Below are positions 26,340 to 40,789 of a stretch of 64,000 bases of DNA, one piece after another. The stretch is from Atrina japonica (Eukaryota; Mollusca; Bivalvia; Pterioida; Pinnidae). Location: positions 1,131,001 to 1,195,000 of the forward strand of contig BROG01000128.1 of the NCBI GenBank assembly GCA_030159075.1, read 5' to 3'. The number at the start of each line of letters is the position of its first letter. Within the stretch, counting starts at the first letter, position 1. The translations under genes were made by a program, and so were the position numbers. The notes beneath the pieces are model-generated. The model was not told where the DNA came from and ran no database searches. It worked only from the letters and a program-made list of their open reading frames with translations.

Positions 26340-29300
26340 TGTATATGTCTTGTGATTCTTAGCACATGCTATGCTTCAAGTGCTTGATTAAATTAGTCAT
26401 GTACTTCTGACAAAAATGGCCCTATTTTAGACATAGTTTATTTTCAATGTGTAGAAAATTAGAAATAATCTAAAGCCCAGTTAAGGAGGAAAATAGATTG
26501 ATATGAGATGAGCTTTGTAATCTTTGTTTACTATGTTTAGAATTACATGTACTTTTTCATACTTTATGGGTGAATTATATCCCATCTCTGGCATGATATA
26601 TCAACAAAGTTTTACATATGTGGTAGACGCAGAACGTAGAAGAATTAGGTTTTATTTGCAGACTAACTCGGAACCCTCTGATGTAATTCAACAAAATATC
26701 ATGTTCATTTACTCTGAGGAAAAAAGCTTGTTGAAGTAAGGGTCATGTAACATGTGACTGAAATGTTTAATCCCTATTTTGATTTTTCTTTTTTATATTT
26801 GTTTTATTTCATTTTATTAACCCTTCTGTTTTATAGATTAATTTGTACATGATTGTTATGTATGTAAATGTAATAAGTTTCCATTAAAAAAAAGATAAAA
26901 GCAAGAAATCCATAAAGTTTACAACAAATCACAAACGTATATTTTAATAAAAAGCAATAAAAAGCATGGAAATATTATTTGGCTCACCTTGCCAATAATT
27001 TGACACATGTTAACCTGGCCAACAATTTGCTTCTTGTTAACTGGTCAATACATGTAATTAGCTGCATGTTAACTTGGCTGATAATTGGCCTCATGTTAAC
27101 CTGGTCAATCAGTCACATGTTAACCTGGCCAATAATTGGCCTCATGTTAACCAGGCCAGTAATTGGCCTCATGTTAACCTGGCCAATAATTGGCCTCATG
27201 TTAACCAGGCCAGTAATTGGCCTCATGTTAACCAGGCCAGTAATTGGCCTTGTGTTAACCTGGCCAATAATTGGCCTCTTGTTAACCAGGCCAGTAATTG
27301 GCCTCATGTTAACCAGGCCAGTAATTGGCCTCATGTTAACCTGGCCAATCAGCCACATGTTAACCTGGCCAATAATTGGCCTCATGTTAACCAGGCCAGT
27401 AATTGGCCTCATGTTAACCTGGCCAATAATTGACCTCATGTTAACCTGGCCAGTAATTGACCTCATGTTAACCTGGCCTCATGTTAACCAGGCCAGTAAT
27501 TGGCCTCATGTTAACCTGGCCAATCAGCCACATGTTAACCTGGCCAGTAATTGGCCACATGTTAACCTGGCTTATAATTGACCTCATGTTAACCTGGCCA
27601 ATACTTGGCCATGAAAATTAAAGTAGCAAAATGATCAAGTTTTATGATATTTATAACTGTACAACATGAGTGGTTTAGGCCTCGTCAAAGGCAGGGATAT
27701 TGAGCTACATATGTATGTAAAGAACTTCCTATAGGAGTCAGTTAGTTGTACATCCGTAGTGTATCTTAATCATCCGTGCACTGGTGTTTTATATCAATGC
27801 TATAAATGATACAGAAGGTATATATGAGAGATTGGACTGGTGAATTTATACATGATGGGTGACAAAGATGATATAGTATTGATAGAAAAGAATTTGTCAT
27901 CTGGAAATGAAGTTGAAAATGATGTAAGAATATTTACACTGTTGAGTTTCTGATAAGTTCAGTGTGATTCATATAAATGTCATTTACATCTTAAAAAACT
28001 AAGTCTGCCAAAATCTTATATATGTTCATGAGCTGTTTGTTGATATTTAAAGTCATGGAACTGGTTTCTTTTTGGAAGTGGTAAGTGAAATCAGCATCAG
28101 AAAAAACTCTTCATTTTAAATCAGCATCAATATAGGGTATCAAATGCAAGGTGCATCGTTGTCATTTGTAGTTTTTAATAGTCCAATGCATGAATTCAAA
28201 TTGCAGATCATTTTATGAATATAAATAGTTATTATATAAAATTGTAAATACATACATACATACTTGTAAGTCTATATATAGCATTGCCATAATTTATACT
28301 GCATGGGTAAGGGGAAATGACTCAATGAAATATGTAAACAAATGAACAACATTACTCATACACCATGTATATACATATGATCTAACAATTTAATTAAGAG
28401 CCAAACTCTCATCGGTCCAGTTTTCTGATATGTACATATCATGTTGAAGATCTAACAAAAAGTTCATTGAATGGTGAAGAGATTTAGATATAACTTTTTT
28501 TTGTAATAAAGAAATGTCAGTCCACAGAATTCATTCAGAGCGTCTTTGGTGATTCAATCCTATTAAAGATTATGGAAGGAATTCTCTTTAGCATTTTGTG
28601 TGTTCAGTGTTGTTTATAGTGTTTACATCTTTAACAATTGATAAATGTTCAAGATCACACATTTTCATTGATTGAACGTGACACTCCTACAAGGTCACTC
28701 ACATGTGACCCCATATACATGTAGGTCACTTACATTTGACCCCATATACATGTAGGTCACTCACTTGTGACCACATATAGGTCACTCACATTTGAACCCA
28801 TATAGGTCACTCATGTGACCCCATTTAGGTCACACTCATGTGACACCATACAAGTAACTCAAATGTGACATACAGGACACTCACATGTTTTCTGTAGATC
28901 TTCCATGTGACATATTAAAAAAAGGGTAATGATGAGAAATCAGTTTTCAATTAGATTGATTATCTACATACTAGTATAGTCATATTATGCAAGTGAAGAT
29001 TAAATAACATACTGGATCAAGTAAAAATTATCATTTAATTGTAAAACAGTTATATACCAGTATAGATCTTTAGCCCTCATGAATATACATGTATATTGCT
29101 TATTTACAATTAAAGTTCTACATCATACATGTAAGTTTCTAATAATTGAATTCAACATGCAAAACTTGGAGCATGGCTACTTCATAAATAACTGCTTTTT
29201 ATGAAATTTGTGTATTAGGTGAATACAAGTTTTGTGTTAAAATAAGACAAAACTAAGTACAAATTGTGTATATATACCCTCATATTTCTGTCTTATTTGA

Positions 29301-32300
29301 AGAATTCTTGCAAGAAATATTCATAAGAGGTAATTAGATGTGAACTAAATTTTGGTAAATATTTATGTTTATGATAAAATATAAGAAACAATATGTTTTA
29401 AGACACACACACACAAAAAATGCTAGAAGCAGTAGATTGAGCATTAGCAGGGTTACATGTAATCTATATATCCTAGAAGATAAGGTATGTGAGATTGCAC
29501 GTTTGAGACAACTGTGTGAGATATTTCTGTCACATCAAATAATGATAATACATTTAGTAATACATCTTGTCAGAAAATATAATTTTTAGATTAGATATAA
29601 TACATTTAGTAATACATCTTGTCAGAAAATATACTTTTTAGATTAGATTTGATTTAGAATATTGTTTTACACCACACTCGACAATTTTTCAGTCATATAG
29701 TGGCTTCTAGCTAGGGCTAGGGCCAGTTTTTAATGGCGGAAGAGAGAACCTGGTTACAATCTACCCGGGAAGAGACCACCGATCTTTCTTCAGCAAGTAA
29801 ACTGACAAACATTCTCACAAAAAGCAGCTTAGATTCCAATAGGGCTCAAACCTGTACTGACCGGAAGTGAGAGAGTTCATGGTTCAAAGTGTGATGCTCT
29901 AATCACTCGGTCATGGAGGCCACGAAAATTAGATAAAAATGATTACTGGTATATGTAATGATTATTACGACCTATTGACTGGTTTAAGCATAAGTCATGA
30001 TGCTGTGTTATTTCATCAATGTAAGGGATAATACTGTATTTATGTATGGAACCTTGCTAGAATAACCGCCTGAGTGACGGACTCAAAGTTGTCTCTTAAC
30101 TGAAGGACTAGACCTATTGATATTTAGTACAAAATTTTCAAGAGAATGAAAATATACAGCCATTGATATGCAATGGTCTCGTAAGTGAGGTGTTCTTTAG
30201 TGAGGTTCTACTGTATATCGTAAATTTGTTAAAGATCGACTGCATTTCATGTTGAAGTGTAACTGAGATCTTTCATTTAGGACCAAGTACATGTATTGCA
30301 TTTATATCACATTTTATGTTTGTGCCTGTGTGTTTTTCTTTTTTATCACTTTAACATACCACAAATGAATAAACAAAGAGGACGCATGTACACAAACATG
30401 TTCAATAAAAACTACTAGCATATAGTAAATAGATCATTCTTATAACTGAATACATTTTCTCTCATTTTTAGCACATGCAGTTTCTAAGCAACTGGGAAAT
30501 TAATTAACATTTGATTGACAGAACTGAAGTAAACAAAAAACGTGGTCATATGTTTAAGCAGATAGATGTTGATGTATGTGAAGATTTGCATCTTCGTAAT
30601 ATTGGTTTTCAGATATTAGGTTTCAATGTTTTAGTTACTTTTTTCGTCATCTTGAATTCTCATGGCATCCTATCTCTGTTACAGGTCATTAATGAACAAG
30701 CCACTTTAAAGTTCCGAGACGGACAGAGAAATATTGACTATGTCCTAGCCTATGAACCTGGTACAGGTGAAAGTGAGGAGAAAAAGAGAGAACGCAGGAA
30801 AAAATTTGAAGATAATTTGAAACATGAAGGCCTAGAATTGGAATATGAAGGAAAAGAAGTAATGTATCAAATGTTTTCCTCAAGACATTTTTCTGTGATA
30901 TATAAAAATTTATGTATATCAATTATGTTGATGTAGTGTCTCCCAGTATGTAATTATAGTACATATACATAGACATTTTGGATAGGTCTGTTTTACTTAT
31001 TTTATTCTTGCAGTTGATTTATATGGCATTTAATTCTCTTTAAATATAACTTTAGGAGTTGGAAATTAGCTCATACATTAGTGTGTATCTTTAAGAGTGT
31101 TTTGGCCACAGAGGACAGAAGTATTGCTCTCCATTGCATTAGAATGGCCACAATAGACAAGTATTGCTCTCCATTTTATTATCATGACCACAGTAGACAA
31201 GGACTGTTCTCAATTTCATTAATCTCCATTTCATTAGCTTTGTCACAATAGAAAAATGCTGCTCTCCATTTCAATTTCGTGGCCACAAAAGACAAAAGTA
31301 CTGCTCTCCATTCTATTAGCATGGTATACTTGTGGTGGTCTAGTTGGAGAGCAATGGAGTCGCCAACTGATGGAGTACTACTCTCCATTTCCTGTAGGAA
31401 TGACTACAATGAACAGAAGTGTTTTTTGTTTGAATGGTGTTTTACTCAAGCTCAACAATTTTTCAGTCGTGTGTCGGTAGCCTGTTTTTTAATGGTGGAG
31501 GAAAAAACCTGGTTACAACATGTAAATGTACCCTGGGAGAGACAACCGGCATTCTGCAAGTAAACTGGTGAACTTTCTCACAAAACCAACTTAGGTTCCA
31601 ACAGGACTCAAACTTGTGCTGGCTTGGCACATAAAAGAACCTCACTTGCTGTCAGTCTGTTGCACAGGTCAAAATGTTTGGCAGTTCACCTAAAGCTGGT
31701 GACATCGCCATATTGTGAAATATTCTTGGTGGTATGTTAAACAACAATAAAACAAAGAAACATGATCAGAGAAGGACGTCTTTAATTTTACTTGTCGAAA
31801 GGTTATAGTCATCAGTTTTCTTTCATCTGAACTTTTTCAGAGTATTCTGCACCTAAGAAATTTATATTTATTTTTTACCAGTTTGACAATTAGAAAGGAT
31901 GAATTGATCTTTTATAATTTGATTGGTCAAATTGCGTTTACACCTTGAACAAATGGTGTCTTTTAATGACATATACCTTTTTTTGAATAGCAAATTTTTA
32001 TGTTTTTTTTTTTACTATTTTCAGACTTCAAAGAATGGAAAGACCTGTTTTGTGAAAGTCCATGCACCATGGGAGACACTTACTAAGTATGCTGAATTGA
32101 CAAACATGAAAATGCCCTTGGCGGTAAGGCAGCCATGTTTTAATTAGACTTAGTGTCAGATTTGTCTGTTACTTTGGAAATATGATTGGACATTGCTTTT
32201 TTACTAGTGGATTGACTTACACTTAAAATGATAATAAAAAAATGGCATCAAATAAAAATTTTGTAGCCTCCATGGTAGAGTGGTTAGAGCATTGTGCATT

Positions 32301-35300
32301 GAACCATGAAGTCTTCTACTTCTGGTGAACGCAGGTTTGAGCCCTGCTGGAACCGAAGCTGATATAATATGAGAAAAATTGCCAGTTATCTTGTGGAAGG
32401 CTGTTGGTCTCTTCCTGGTTACAGTATATCCAGGTTCTCTCCTCCAACATTGAAAACTGGCGCCACTATATAACTGAAAAAAAGATATTGATTGTGGTGT
32501 AAAAAACAATTTAAAATTTAAAATATAAAATCAAAATTAAATGAAACATTCATAAACAACTGAATATCACATCTTTCTAATTTTGTAATACATGTACTGT
32601 TTTAATATTATTTTGTATTTATATATTTGATTTTATTATACCTTCTGTTAAAACCTCATAATCTGATTGGTAGAGAGAGATCTGTAAATTTTCAATGTCA
32701 CCCGCTCATTTAACAAAGATAAATAAGCCAGGGTGACATTCCAAAAAATGTCACATGTGCCAAAGTTATGCATGTACGGTTCATCCCAGTGAGAGGTTTT
32801 TGTCATAAAAAAAACATTTTTAGGCTATTTGTTTTGTACTTCTTAGCTTGCTGGTTAATAGTTGAGATGTAAAATGTTCCTTTTAAATTAATGTCCATTT
32901 AACACCTGATCCAATTACATATATATGATAATATGTTAAAGCAAACAGATATGACACCTGGACCCGGTTGCACAACACATCTTTAAATTTAACGTACTGT
33001 TAGCCCATTGGTTTAACATTGGTTAACTTCACGTTAACGCTAACAACCGGTTGTGCAACTGGGTCCTGGTGTAATAAAATAAATATAACATTCATGAGAG
33101 GGAGATATTGCATATTTTCTCTACTCGGAAAGCATTGTTGACTGGTGTGAAAATATACAATATCACCCTCTCATGAAAGTAATTGGAATAAATTAAGTTA
33201 TATAAGTATTGTTTGACAAGAAAAGTTTTGTTTGTTACATGTGTAATGTTTGAATTTAAGTTTAAAATTTGGTACTTAGATTGTTGGTGAATTGGTCTAC
33301 AGGATATTTATTAGAGTTAGTAATTCAATTTTTTTACCATTTTAAAATTGTAAATAAAGATTGGAGATGCAGATTTGATTAATTGACTTGTAGATAAATG
33401 ACATGGAGACTGATTTAGAGGGATTTTTTGGATATATGTGCAGTAAAATCCCGACGCCATTTGATCAGGATCCAGATATTCTACCAGAGGAAGTAGATTA
33501 TTTCACCGCACCTTTCAACAGAGCCAGACAAGACCAGTAAGTGTTGGAGATTTAGGCTTTCAAGGTCGCTTAAGTGACCTTTATGATCTAATTCTGCCAG
33601 TTGTTTGTGGGGGTTGTGTCATGTGCAAACTTTTGATCACTTTTAACGTCTGCTAAAAGTCACAAAGACTTTCTTCAAATTTGGAATGTAGCATATCAAG
33701 GGGGTTGGTAACAGAAGTCATGGATTTCCTCAGCCCTGGGGCAGGGCAGGGACTCAGGTGACAATCCTTTTTGTTTGCATCCAAGATATGATCAATGACA
33801 AAACATTTTCTTTTTTTAAGGTCACCTTGTAGTCACTTTTATTTGAAAAAACCACTTCACAAAATATTAAATATTACATTTATTAAATGTAAAAACTACT
33901 TTAAATCTTTTTTCGTGTCAAATGTAATTCTTATGATATCATGAAAATGTTATGCAATTTGCTCCATTTATTTGTCTGTGGAAAGCATATCTTACAACGA
34001 ATTACTGGTAAGAAAAAAATATGAAAAAATTCCTCTGAAAGATTTTGTGAATGAAGATCAGAGGGTTGTTAGAACAATTGAACACTTATTATTTTCAGCA
34101 AGTTTGCACCAGTTTGAATTTTTATCTACACATTAGAAATGTCGACTTGCAATGTCTTACTACTGCTAATGATTTGATGTTTAATGTTTGATAACAGGTT
34201 CCTAATAGGAAATGAAGGAGGATCTAAATCCATACACAAATACAAAAACAATAGGTATCACCAGGTCTTCCTGTTTTGTGTTCCCTGTGTTTCTACACTT
34301 TCAACCAGAATTGAAATATTAATGTTTTTTCAGCCTATTGACTTACATATTCAAGAGACTCTAGGTTACAAATTACTTTATTTACTAATTTTTTCCAAAA
34401 TTTCTTTATGGTTTCTTTGGATACTAACAGAATCTGTTTAGATAGAATTTCCTTTGTTAGTACAGATTTGTGACTCTCTCCAACACATGCCTAGAGTAGA
34501 TAATTCCTTTAGATTTGGGTTCAGGTTATCTTCCTTTGCTTATAATATTTTTGCTTAATAATCAGATGTACAACATTAAATGTCACACAAGAAATTAAAG
34601 GTCACACAATAAGAGGTGTAAAAGTCACACAATAAAAGGTATAAAGGTCACATAATAAGAAGTATGGAGGTCCCACAATGGGAGTTATAAAAAGTCATAC
34701 AACAAGAAGTATTAAAGGTCACACTATAAAAGACTTAAAAAGACTAAGAGGTCAAAAGTCACCCAGTTAGAGGTAAAAAGGTCACAATGAATTAAAGATC
34801 ATACAATCAATTAAAAGTCATGCATTGAATTAAAGGTCAAACAATGAATAAAGGGCTATACAATCAATTGAAGATCATGCATTGAATTAAAGGTCAAACA
34901 ATGAATTAAAGGTCGAACAATCAATTAAAAGTCATGCATTGAATTAAAGGTCACGCAAAGAATTAAAGGTAAAATGATAAGTAGTGTTAAAGGTCACACA
35001 ATAAGAAGTGTCAAAGTTCACAATACACTAGATGTCATAATGAATTAAAGGTCAAGCAATAAGAAAGTCACAAAGTAAGAAGTTTTTTGCATATATAGAC
35101 ATTTTGTTAATATACTGAATCATACATCTAAATGGCATTACATTACTTTAAAAATAATCACAAAAACTAAAGGGTAGTAATCACAAAAACTAAAGGGTAG
35201 TAATCACAAAAACTAAAGGGTAGTATATGATACTGTCTTCTTGTGTCTGCTAAGAAACTATACTGACTTGTAAAATTTGAAAAACCTGCTCAGAAAATTG

Positions 35301-38300
35301 CATAGACAGAAGTAGATGTGTGAATATCAGACAGACTAAAAATGAACCTGATGTAACTACCCTCTGTTATCACCTCACATAGTAATTTGCACAATGTTGC
35401 ACTCCATCTTGGACAAGATCGGAGCCTGGCACTATAAAACTTGAGACTTTACTCAAGTCTGAGAATATTCTCAACTTGGCTTGCTCAGTCAAACAGATTT
35501 CAGGACTAGCCAAACTTGAGTAGAATTTTTAGACTTCTGTAATGCTCAGGGCCATGGTGCCAGTTCCAGGTCCTGGGGCCCGTTTTACGAAAGGTCCTAA
35601 GTCCTAAATCCTAACTTTTAGTCCTAACTACCATGGCAACGCATCGCTGATTGGTCAGTCCCATGACAATTAGGGCTAAGACCTAGGATTTAGGACTTAA
35701 GGCTTTTTGTAAAACTAGCACCAGGTGCCAGTAAATTGAGAATTACCTTAAAATTTGACTTATCTCTGAATTCCTCACCAATATTTATGGTGCTGTTCCT
35801 ACAATATATGTTTATCATACAAGTATGTATTATAAGTATGTACATGTATATGTTTATCATACAAGTATGTATTAGATTATAGACAGATTTTCTGGCCAAC
35901 TTGATCTCCCAGTCAAAAGTTTCTTGTACAAAGTTTTTACAAGCTTTAATTATATACTATAATTTGTTCCCTACTAAAGGAACTGTTGGTTTAGTCAGTA
36001 TCCCCCAAATCCAGTAAAGGTTCTGACACACACACACTCACCAATAAGACAAATGCAAACATACACTTTACCACTATGGCTAAACACAAGCACACCCACT
36101 AAAACTTAAACACACTAGTACTCATTTAAACAAGCACACCCACTAAAACACATGTTCACTCACTAAAGCTAGCACACTCACTAAAGCACATAATCAGTTA
36201 CTATAATTTCTTTTTTGTATATTTTTTGATAATTTGATTTTAAAAAAAAGGTCTTGATACATTTAAATGTATTTAGATTTTGGGATGGACAAAAGTGAGT
36301 AGTTCATTTTTAGCTAATTAAATGTTTAGCAAGTGGTTCACATTTCTATGCTTTGTTCTATGTGTTTATGAGAAGACTAACTCTTGTTGCAATGTCGCAA
36401 ACCTTTGAATAATAATGCTGTGAATCATTTTGATGTTTTAAAATATATTCCAGAAATTGATTGCTTTATTAATAGATTTGGTATGTTTTGACACATAGTG
36501 GAATTTGTTTGTAAAATTTGTCTTGGATAACAATGAGTTTGTTGTCATCACATTCATTTTCATAGAATCACCATGCTTAACTCGTCAACCCCTGTGGTCT
36601 CATTTAGACTCATCCAAATCAATAGATAGAATGGTCTACTGTCATAATTCAGGGGTGAGCAGGTTAACATTGCAGGTGAATTGTGTGCAGTATTTAGATT
36701 CAAAATCATACACTCCAAACTTCTGACTGTGGACTTTACCTTTCTTTGAAATTGATGAGTTCAAATGTTGCTACAGGGGTCAGTGAGTTAAATCAGCTAT
36801 GAGTAATTACATGTTATGAAGAACTTAATCAACTCTTATTCTGGAGGTGGAAGCTAGAGGTAAAGGGGAAGTTTAGAGGATCACCCCCTACCTATACACA
36901 TCAGTCAGTTAAACAGTTACCAATAGACAGCTGTATATATACTACTAGAGGTAGAGGGGAAGTTTAGAGGATCACCCCCTACCTATACACAAAAGTCAGT
37001 TAAACAGTTACCAATAGACAGCTGTATATATACTACTAGAGGTAAAGGGGAAGTTTAGAGGATCACCCCTACCTATACACATCAGTCAGTTAAACAGTTA
37101 CCAATAGACAGCTGTATATATACTACTAGAGGTAAAGGGGAAGTTTAGAGGATCACCCCCTACCTATACACAAAAGTCAGTTTAACAGTTACTGATAGAC
37201 TTCTGTATACTACTAGAGGTAAAGGCAAAGTTTAGAGGATCACCCCCTACCTATACACAAAAGTCAGTTTAACAGTTACCAATAGACAGCTGTATATATA
37301 CTACTAGAGGTAAAGGGGAAGTTTAGAGGATCACCCCTACCTATACACATCAGTCAGTTAAACAGTTACCAATAGACAGCTGTATATATACTACTAGAGG
37401 TAGAGGGGAAGTTTAGAGGATCACCCCCTACCTATACACAAAAGTCAGTTTAACAGTTACCGATAGACTGCTGTATATATACTACTAGAGGTAGAGGGGA
37501 AGTTTAGAGGATCACCCCTACCTATACACATCAGTCAGTTAAACAGTTACCAATAGACAGCTGTATATATACTACTAGAGGTAGAGGGGAAGTTTAGAGG
37601 ATCACCCCTACCTATACACATCAGTCAGTTAAACAGTTACCAATAGACAGCTGTATATATACTACTAGAGGTAGAGGGGAAGTTTAGAGGATCACCCCCT
37701 ACCTATACACAAAAGTCAGTTAAACAGTTACCAATAGACAGCTGTATATATACTACTAGAGGTAAAGGGGAAGTTTAGAGGATCACCCCCTACCTATACA
37801 CAAAAGTCAGTTTAACAGTTACTGATAGACTTCCGTATACTGTATATCTGCAAATTTTTCCTCCCATTTAATTTTTGCCATGTTCACCCTCAGATGGGAG
37901 GGCAAATTTAAAATGAAGGCAAAATTTTCAAGCCAAATAATTGAAGCATAGACATTCATGTCATCCCTGTGGTTTAGTGAAAATTTAAGACGGGATGAAT
38001 AGTTTTTCTATCTTAAAAGGGCGAAAATAAGCAGGGGCGAAAATAAGCCGAGGCAATTTTTCCAGGTATACATTATCAACTTATTGATTCATGAAACATG
38101 AGTGCACATACTCTGCGGATCATCTGTCTGTTCAGTTGCGCGGGATCATGCAGGTGGTTTGGCAAAGAAAACAATTGAATTACAAATGGTTTTAGACTGA
38201 TTTCATCATCCAATTGGGTGTTATGACATTGAATTACAAATGGTTTTAGACCGATTTCATCATCCAATTGGGTGTTATGACATTGAATTACAAATGGTTT

Positions 38301-40758
38301 TAGACTGATTTCATCATCCAATTGGGTGTTATGACATTGAATTACAAATGGTTTTAGACTGCATGTTATGACGTTCATTTTAAAGGTACCATTTTTATAG
38401 AGAGAAGAGAGAGAGTGTATGTGTATAAATTCTCTAAAATATTTATATTTCCATTTTACCATGTATTTTGTTTTAATAAGAAATACAGAGAAATAAAAAG
38501 CATTAAATCTAATTAAAACTATATAGTTTAGTGGCTAACCTACTGGTTCTCTTACTCAATACCATAGGACGTGGTGTTGTACAGTCATTTTCCAAATTAA
38601 ACGAAAATTACAGCAACAAAAAGCTAAGAAGGTACTTTGTAATAAAATTTTGGGCACAGTGATTGGTGTAGAGATAATAGAAAATCTCTCCTGACAAATG
38701 CCCTTGGCTAATTCCTTTAGGTTAGAATTGGAAGACAACAAAACATTTATTTATATATAGAATTACATATACGAATAATTTAGAGAAGGTATATTCCAAG
38801 TGACACAAAAGTATATAAATACAATAATATTGGTTTTCCTGATGAACTAAGAACCCTCACGCATATTCATCAACATTTGGTTTAGTTATCACTTTTTTAT
38901 TATTATTTTTTATTGCTATAGCTTCCCCATGGAATGAGTATCAATGCTGTAATATTTGGAAGTCCATCACCTTCTTTAATATTTTCAGCTTACCTTTACT
39001 TTTCATATAATTTGAAAATTTGTACTCTCACTTATATCGCTTTTTTTCTCTTCATTTTACCACACATTTTGATTCACATCAAATTTGGTTTGGAACAGAG
39101 GATCGTAAGCGGCTTCATATTTTGATGGTGTCTTGTTTGTTATGCATATTATTTTATATAATCATTCTTAAAAAGTGGTAAAAGTTTCTGAAGTTTAATC
39201 ATCTGTTTGATTTTTTTTTCTATACTTTTTTTAGCAGAATGAATAATGAATGAGATTAAGGGCCAGTTAACTGTTTCAACAGCTAAGTACCTGTATCTAA
39301 ATGGCATGTTCCAGTCTGTTTTTTTAGACTGGTATTGAATGGGATTAAAATCAGTTAGTCCTGAGTCTTGCAATAACTCACCACACCCTGAAAACAATAG
39401 ACTTCTTTGTAAATCAATAGTTTAGGTCTGTCCAAATGTGTTTATAGGGGTAAATGAGTTTGCTTCTCAATATTCCTAGCCTCCTCTTGAAAAAAAAATT
39501 AGACCTATTCTCCTCATCTTTGGTATGTACCATCTCCAAGAGAATGGGTTTTAGAATTTGTAAATTGTTTTTTCTCTCACAGTTAAAACTTCAGGGACTT
39601 TTGCCATGGAGAATGTGCAAGTGCTCGTATACATAGCAAGTCATGAGTATGTCATTATGTCAATTTTATAATTACTTTGTTAATATCGTAATAAGCATTG
39701 TATTGTACCTGCATCTTACATTTGTTAACTTTCATTTTAACAGTTCTTGTGTAGCATCATGATCAGATATATCCCAACAACTTTCATTTTCATTGCAAAC
39801 ATCAGGGATTTTCCAATCCTGTTTTGGGATCCAGTTTCAGGACCCATTTTCTCCAAAAATATGCGAAATTCTCAATTTGAAATTTCAAAATAAAGAATAA
39901 GGTATTTTCAAACAAATGTATCAAGAAAGTTTTTCTGTTTTTGTTAAATTGTTGTATACTTTCCAAATTTTTCTTACCCTGGACTAGAATTTAAGATGTA
40001 GGAAAACCCTTGAACGTAAAAAATGATTTAAATATTTAATTTTTAATTACTGGTATATATCACAGCTCCTGCGTCTGTTTCGAGTCTAGCAATTAAAATA
40101 CAAAACTGCCAGATGAAATATACACAAGAATATTCATCCTGACTAAGCATGCTTTTTTTTTTTAAATAACTGTAGTATGAGATTAGCTAAAAAATAGTAT
40201 ACAATTGTAGGATTTATTTTGTATCATAGATATGATAAAAATCTATGAATTAGCACCCCTGCATCATGTTGCATTTCCACAGTAATCTAATGGAATAATC
40301 CTAGCTGTGGTATTGATAAAATGTCATATACATGTAAGTACAGAACTCACTATTATATGTAGCACTATGTAGTTCCAGATAGGCATACTATAGACAATAG
40401 TGGTTGTCGTTATCTTGTGGTCAAGAGTTACTGTTCTTTGAGCAGTCAGTGAAGTCGGCACATGAGTTTATTATATTCACATTATTATATTTTTAAACAG
40501 CTTTGATAGTTTGGGCACCATGATAATTCCCCATCAGCTCCAAAATATAATTTCATATCATTGAGTGTAAACTTATATCATAAGCTAGATATTTTAAGTG
40601 GTATTATGAAGCTATAGTCCAGGTTTGGAATTGCTGTGAGAACATTTTGCTACAAAGCATGATGTGTAGCCATTATGTGTGTGTACAGTAATTATCAGCA
40701 TTAGCTTTGTCTGATTATCATCAGTTTCAGCTCTTTTGTTTACATTTTTACCTGAGAG

Positions 40759-40789
<31 letters not shown>

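Larger units (their letters stand above)
25548..30684. other. Intron 4 of the core gene, with a possible internal promoter
   Basis: Contains an AT tract (26264-26334), a 27-bp minisatellite (26990-27610), the candidate alternative first exon (27852-27923), an AGGTCA-rich array (28680-28890), a SINE (29660-29923) and a dispersed repeat (30050-30215). A tandem pair of about 50 bp with ATACATTTAGTAATACATCT lies at 29548-29645. Confidence 0.6.
30859..32024. other. Intron 5 of the core gene
   Basis: Mostly repeat: degenerate TGCTCTCCATT units (31098-31400), a minus-strand SINE (31445-31665) and a SINE tail (31678-31760). Confidence 0.6.
32124..33393. other. Intron 6 of the core gene
   Basis: Contains a SINE (32262-32512), a palindromic MITE (32954-33072) and a foldback hairpin (33094-33178). 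No exon seen. Confidence 0.6.

Noticed and set aside
26662..26735. Exon-like segment [20 protein letters not shown] between TTTGCAG and GTAAGG
   Set aside because: It would enter in phase 0 and leave in phase 2, which does not fit exons 4 and 5 (phase 0/0); including it would shift the frame. No family similarity.
26979..27581. 200-codon open frame, longest in the window
   Set aside because: Entirely inside a 27-bp minisatellite; open in other frames and on the other strand too.
30511..30936. Independent 141-codon gene starting at 30511
   Set aside because: Only the central part 30685-30858 has anoctamin similarity and is bounded by splice sites; the ends are intron read-through.
32262..32340. 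Possible tRNA gene
   Set aside because: A- and B-box-like sequences exist but no cloverleaf could be drawn; the body and tail match other SINE copies in the window.
36505..36726. 73-codon frame as a coding exon
   Set aside because: No family similarity; it overlaps degraded MITE-like sequence (AACTCGTCAACCCCTG...CAGGGGTGAGCAGGTTAA).
38076..38462. 128-codon minus-strand frame with 18-residue repeats
   Set aside because: Explained by a 54-bp tandem repeat whose length is a multiple of three; no homology.
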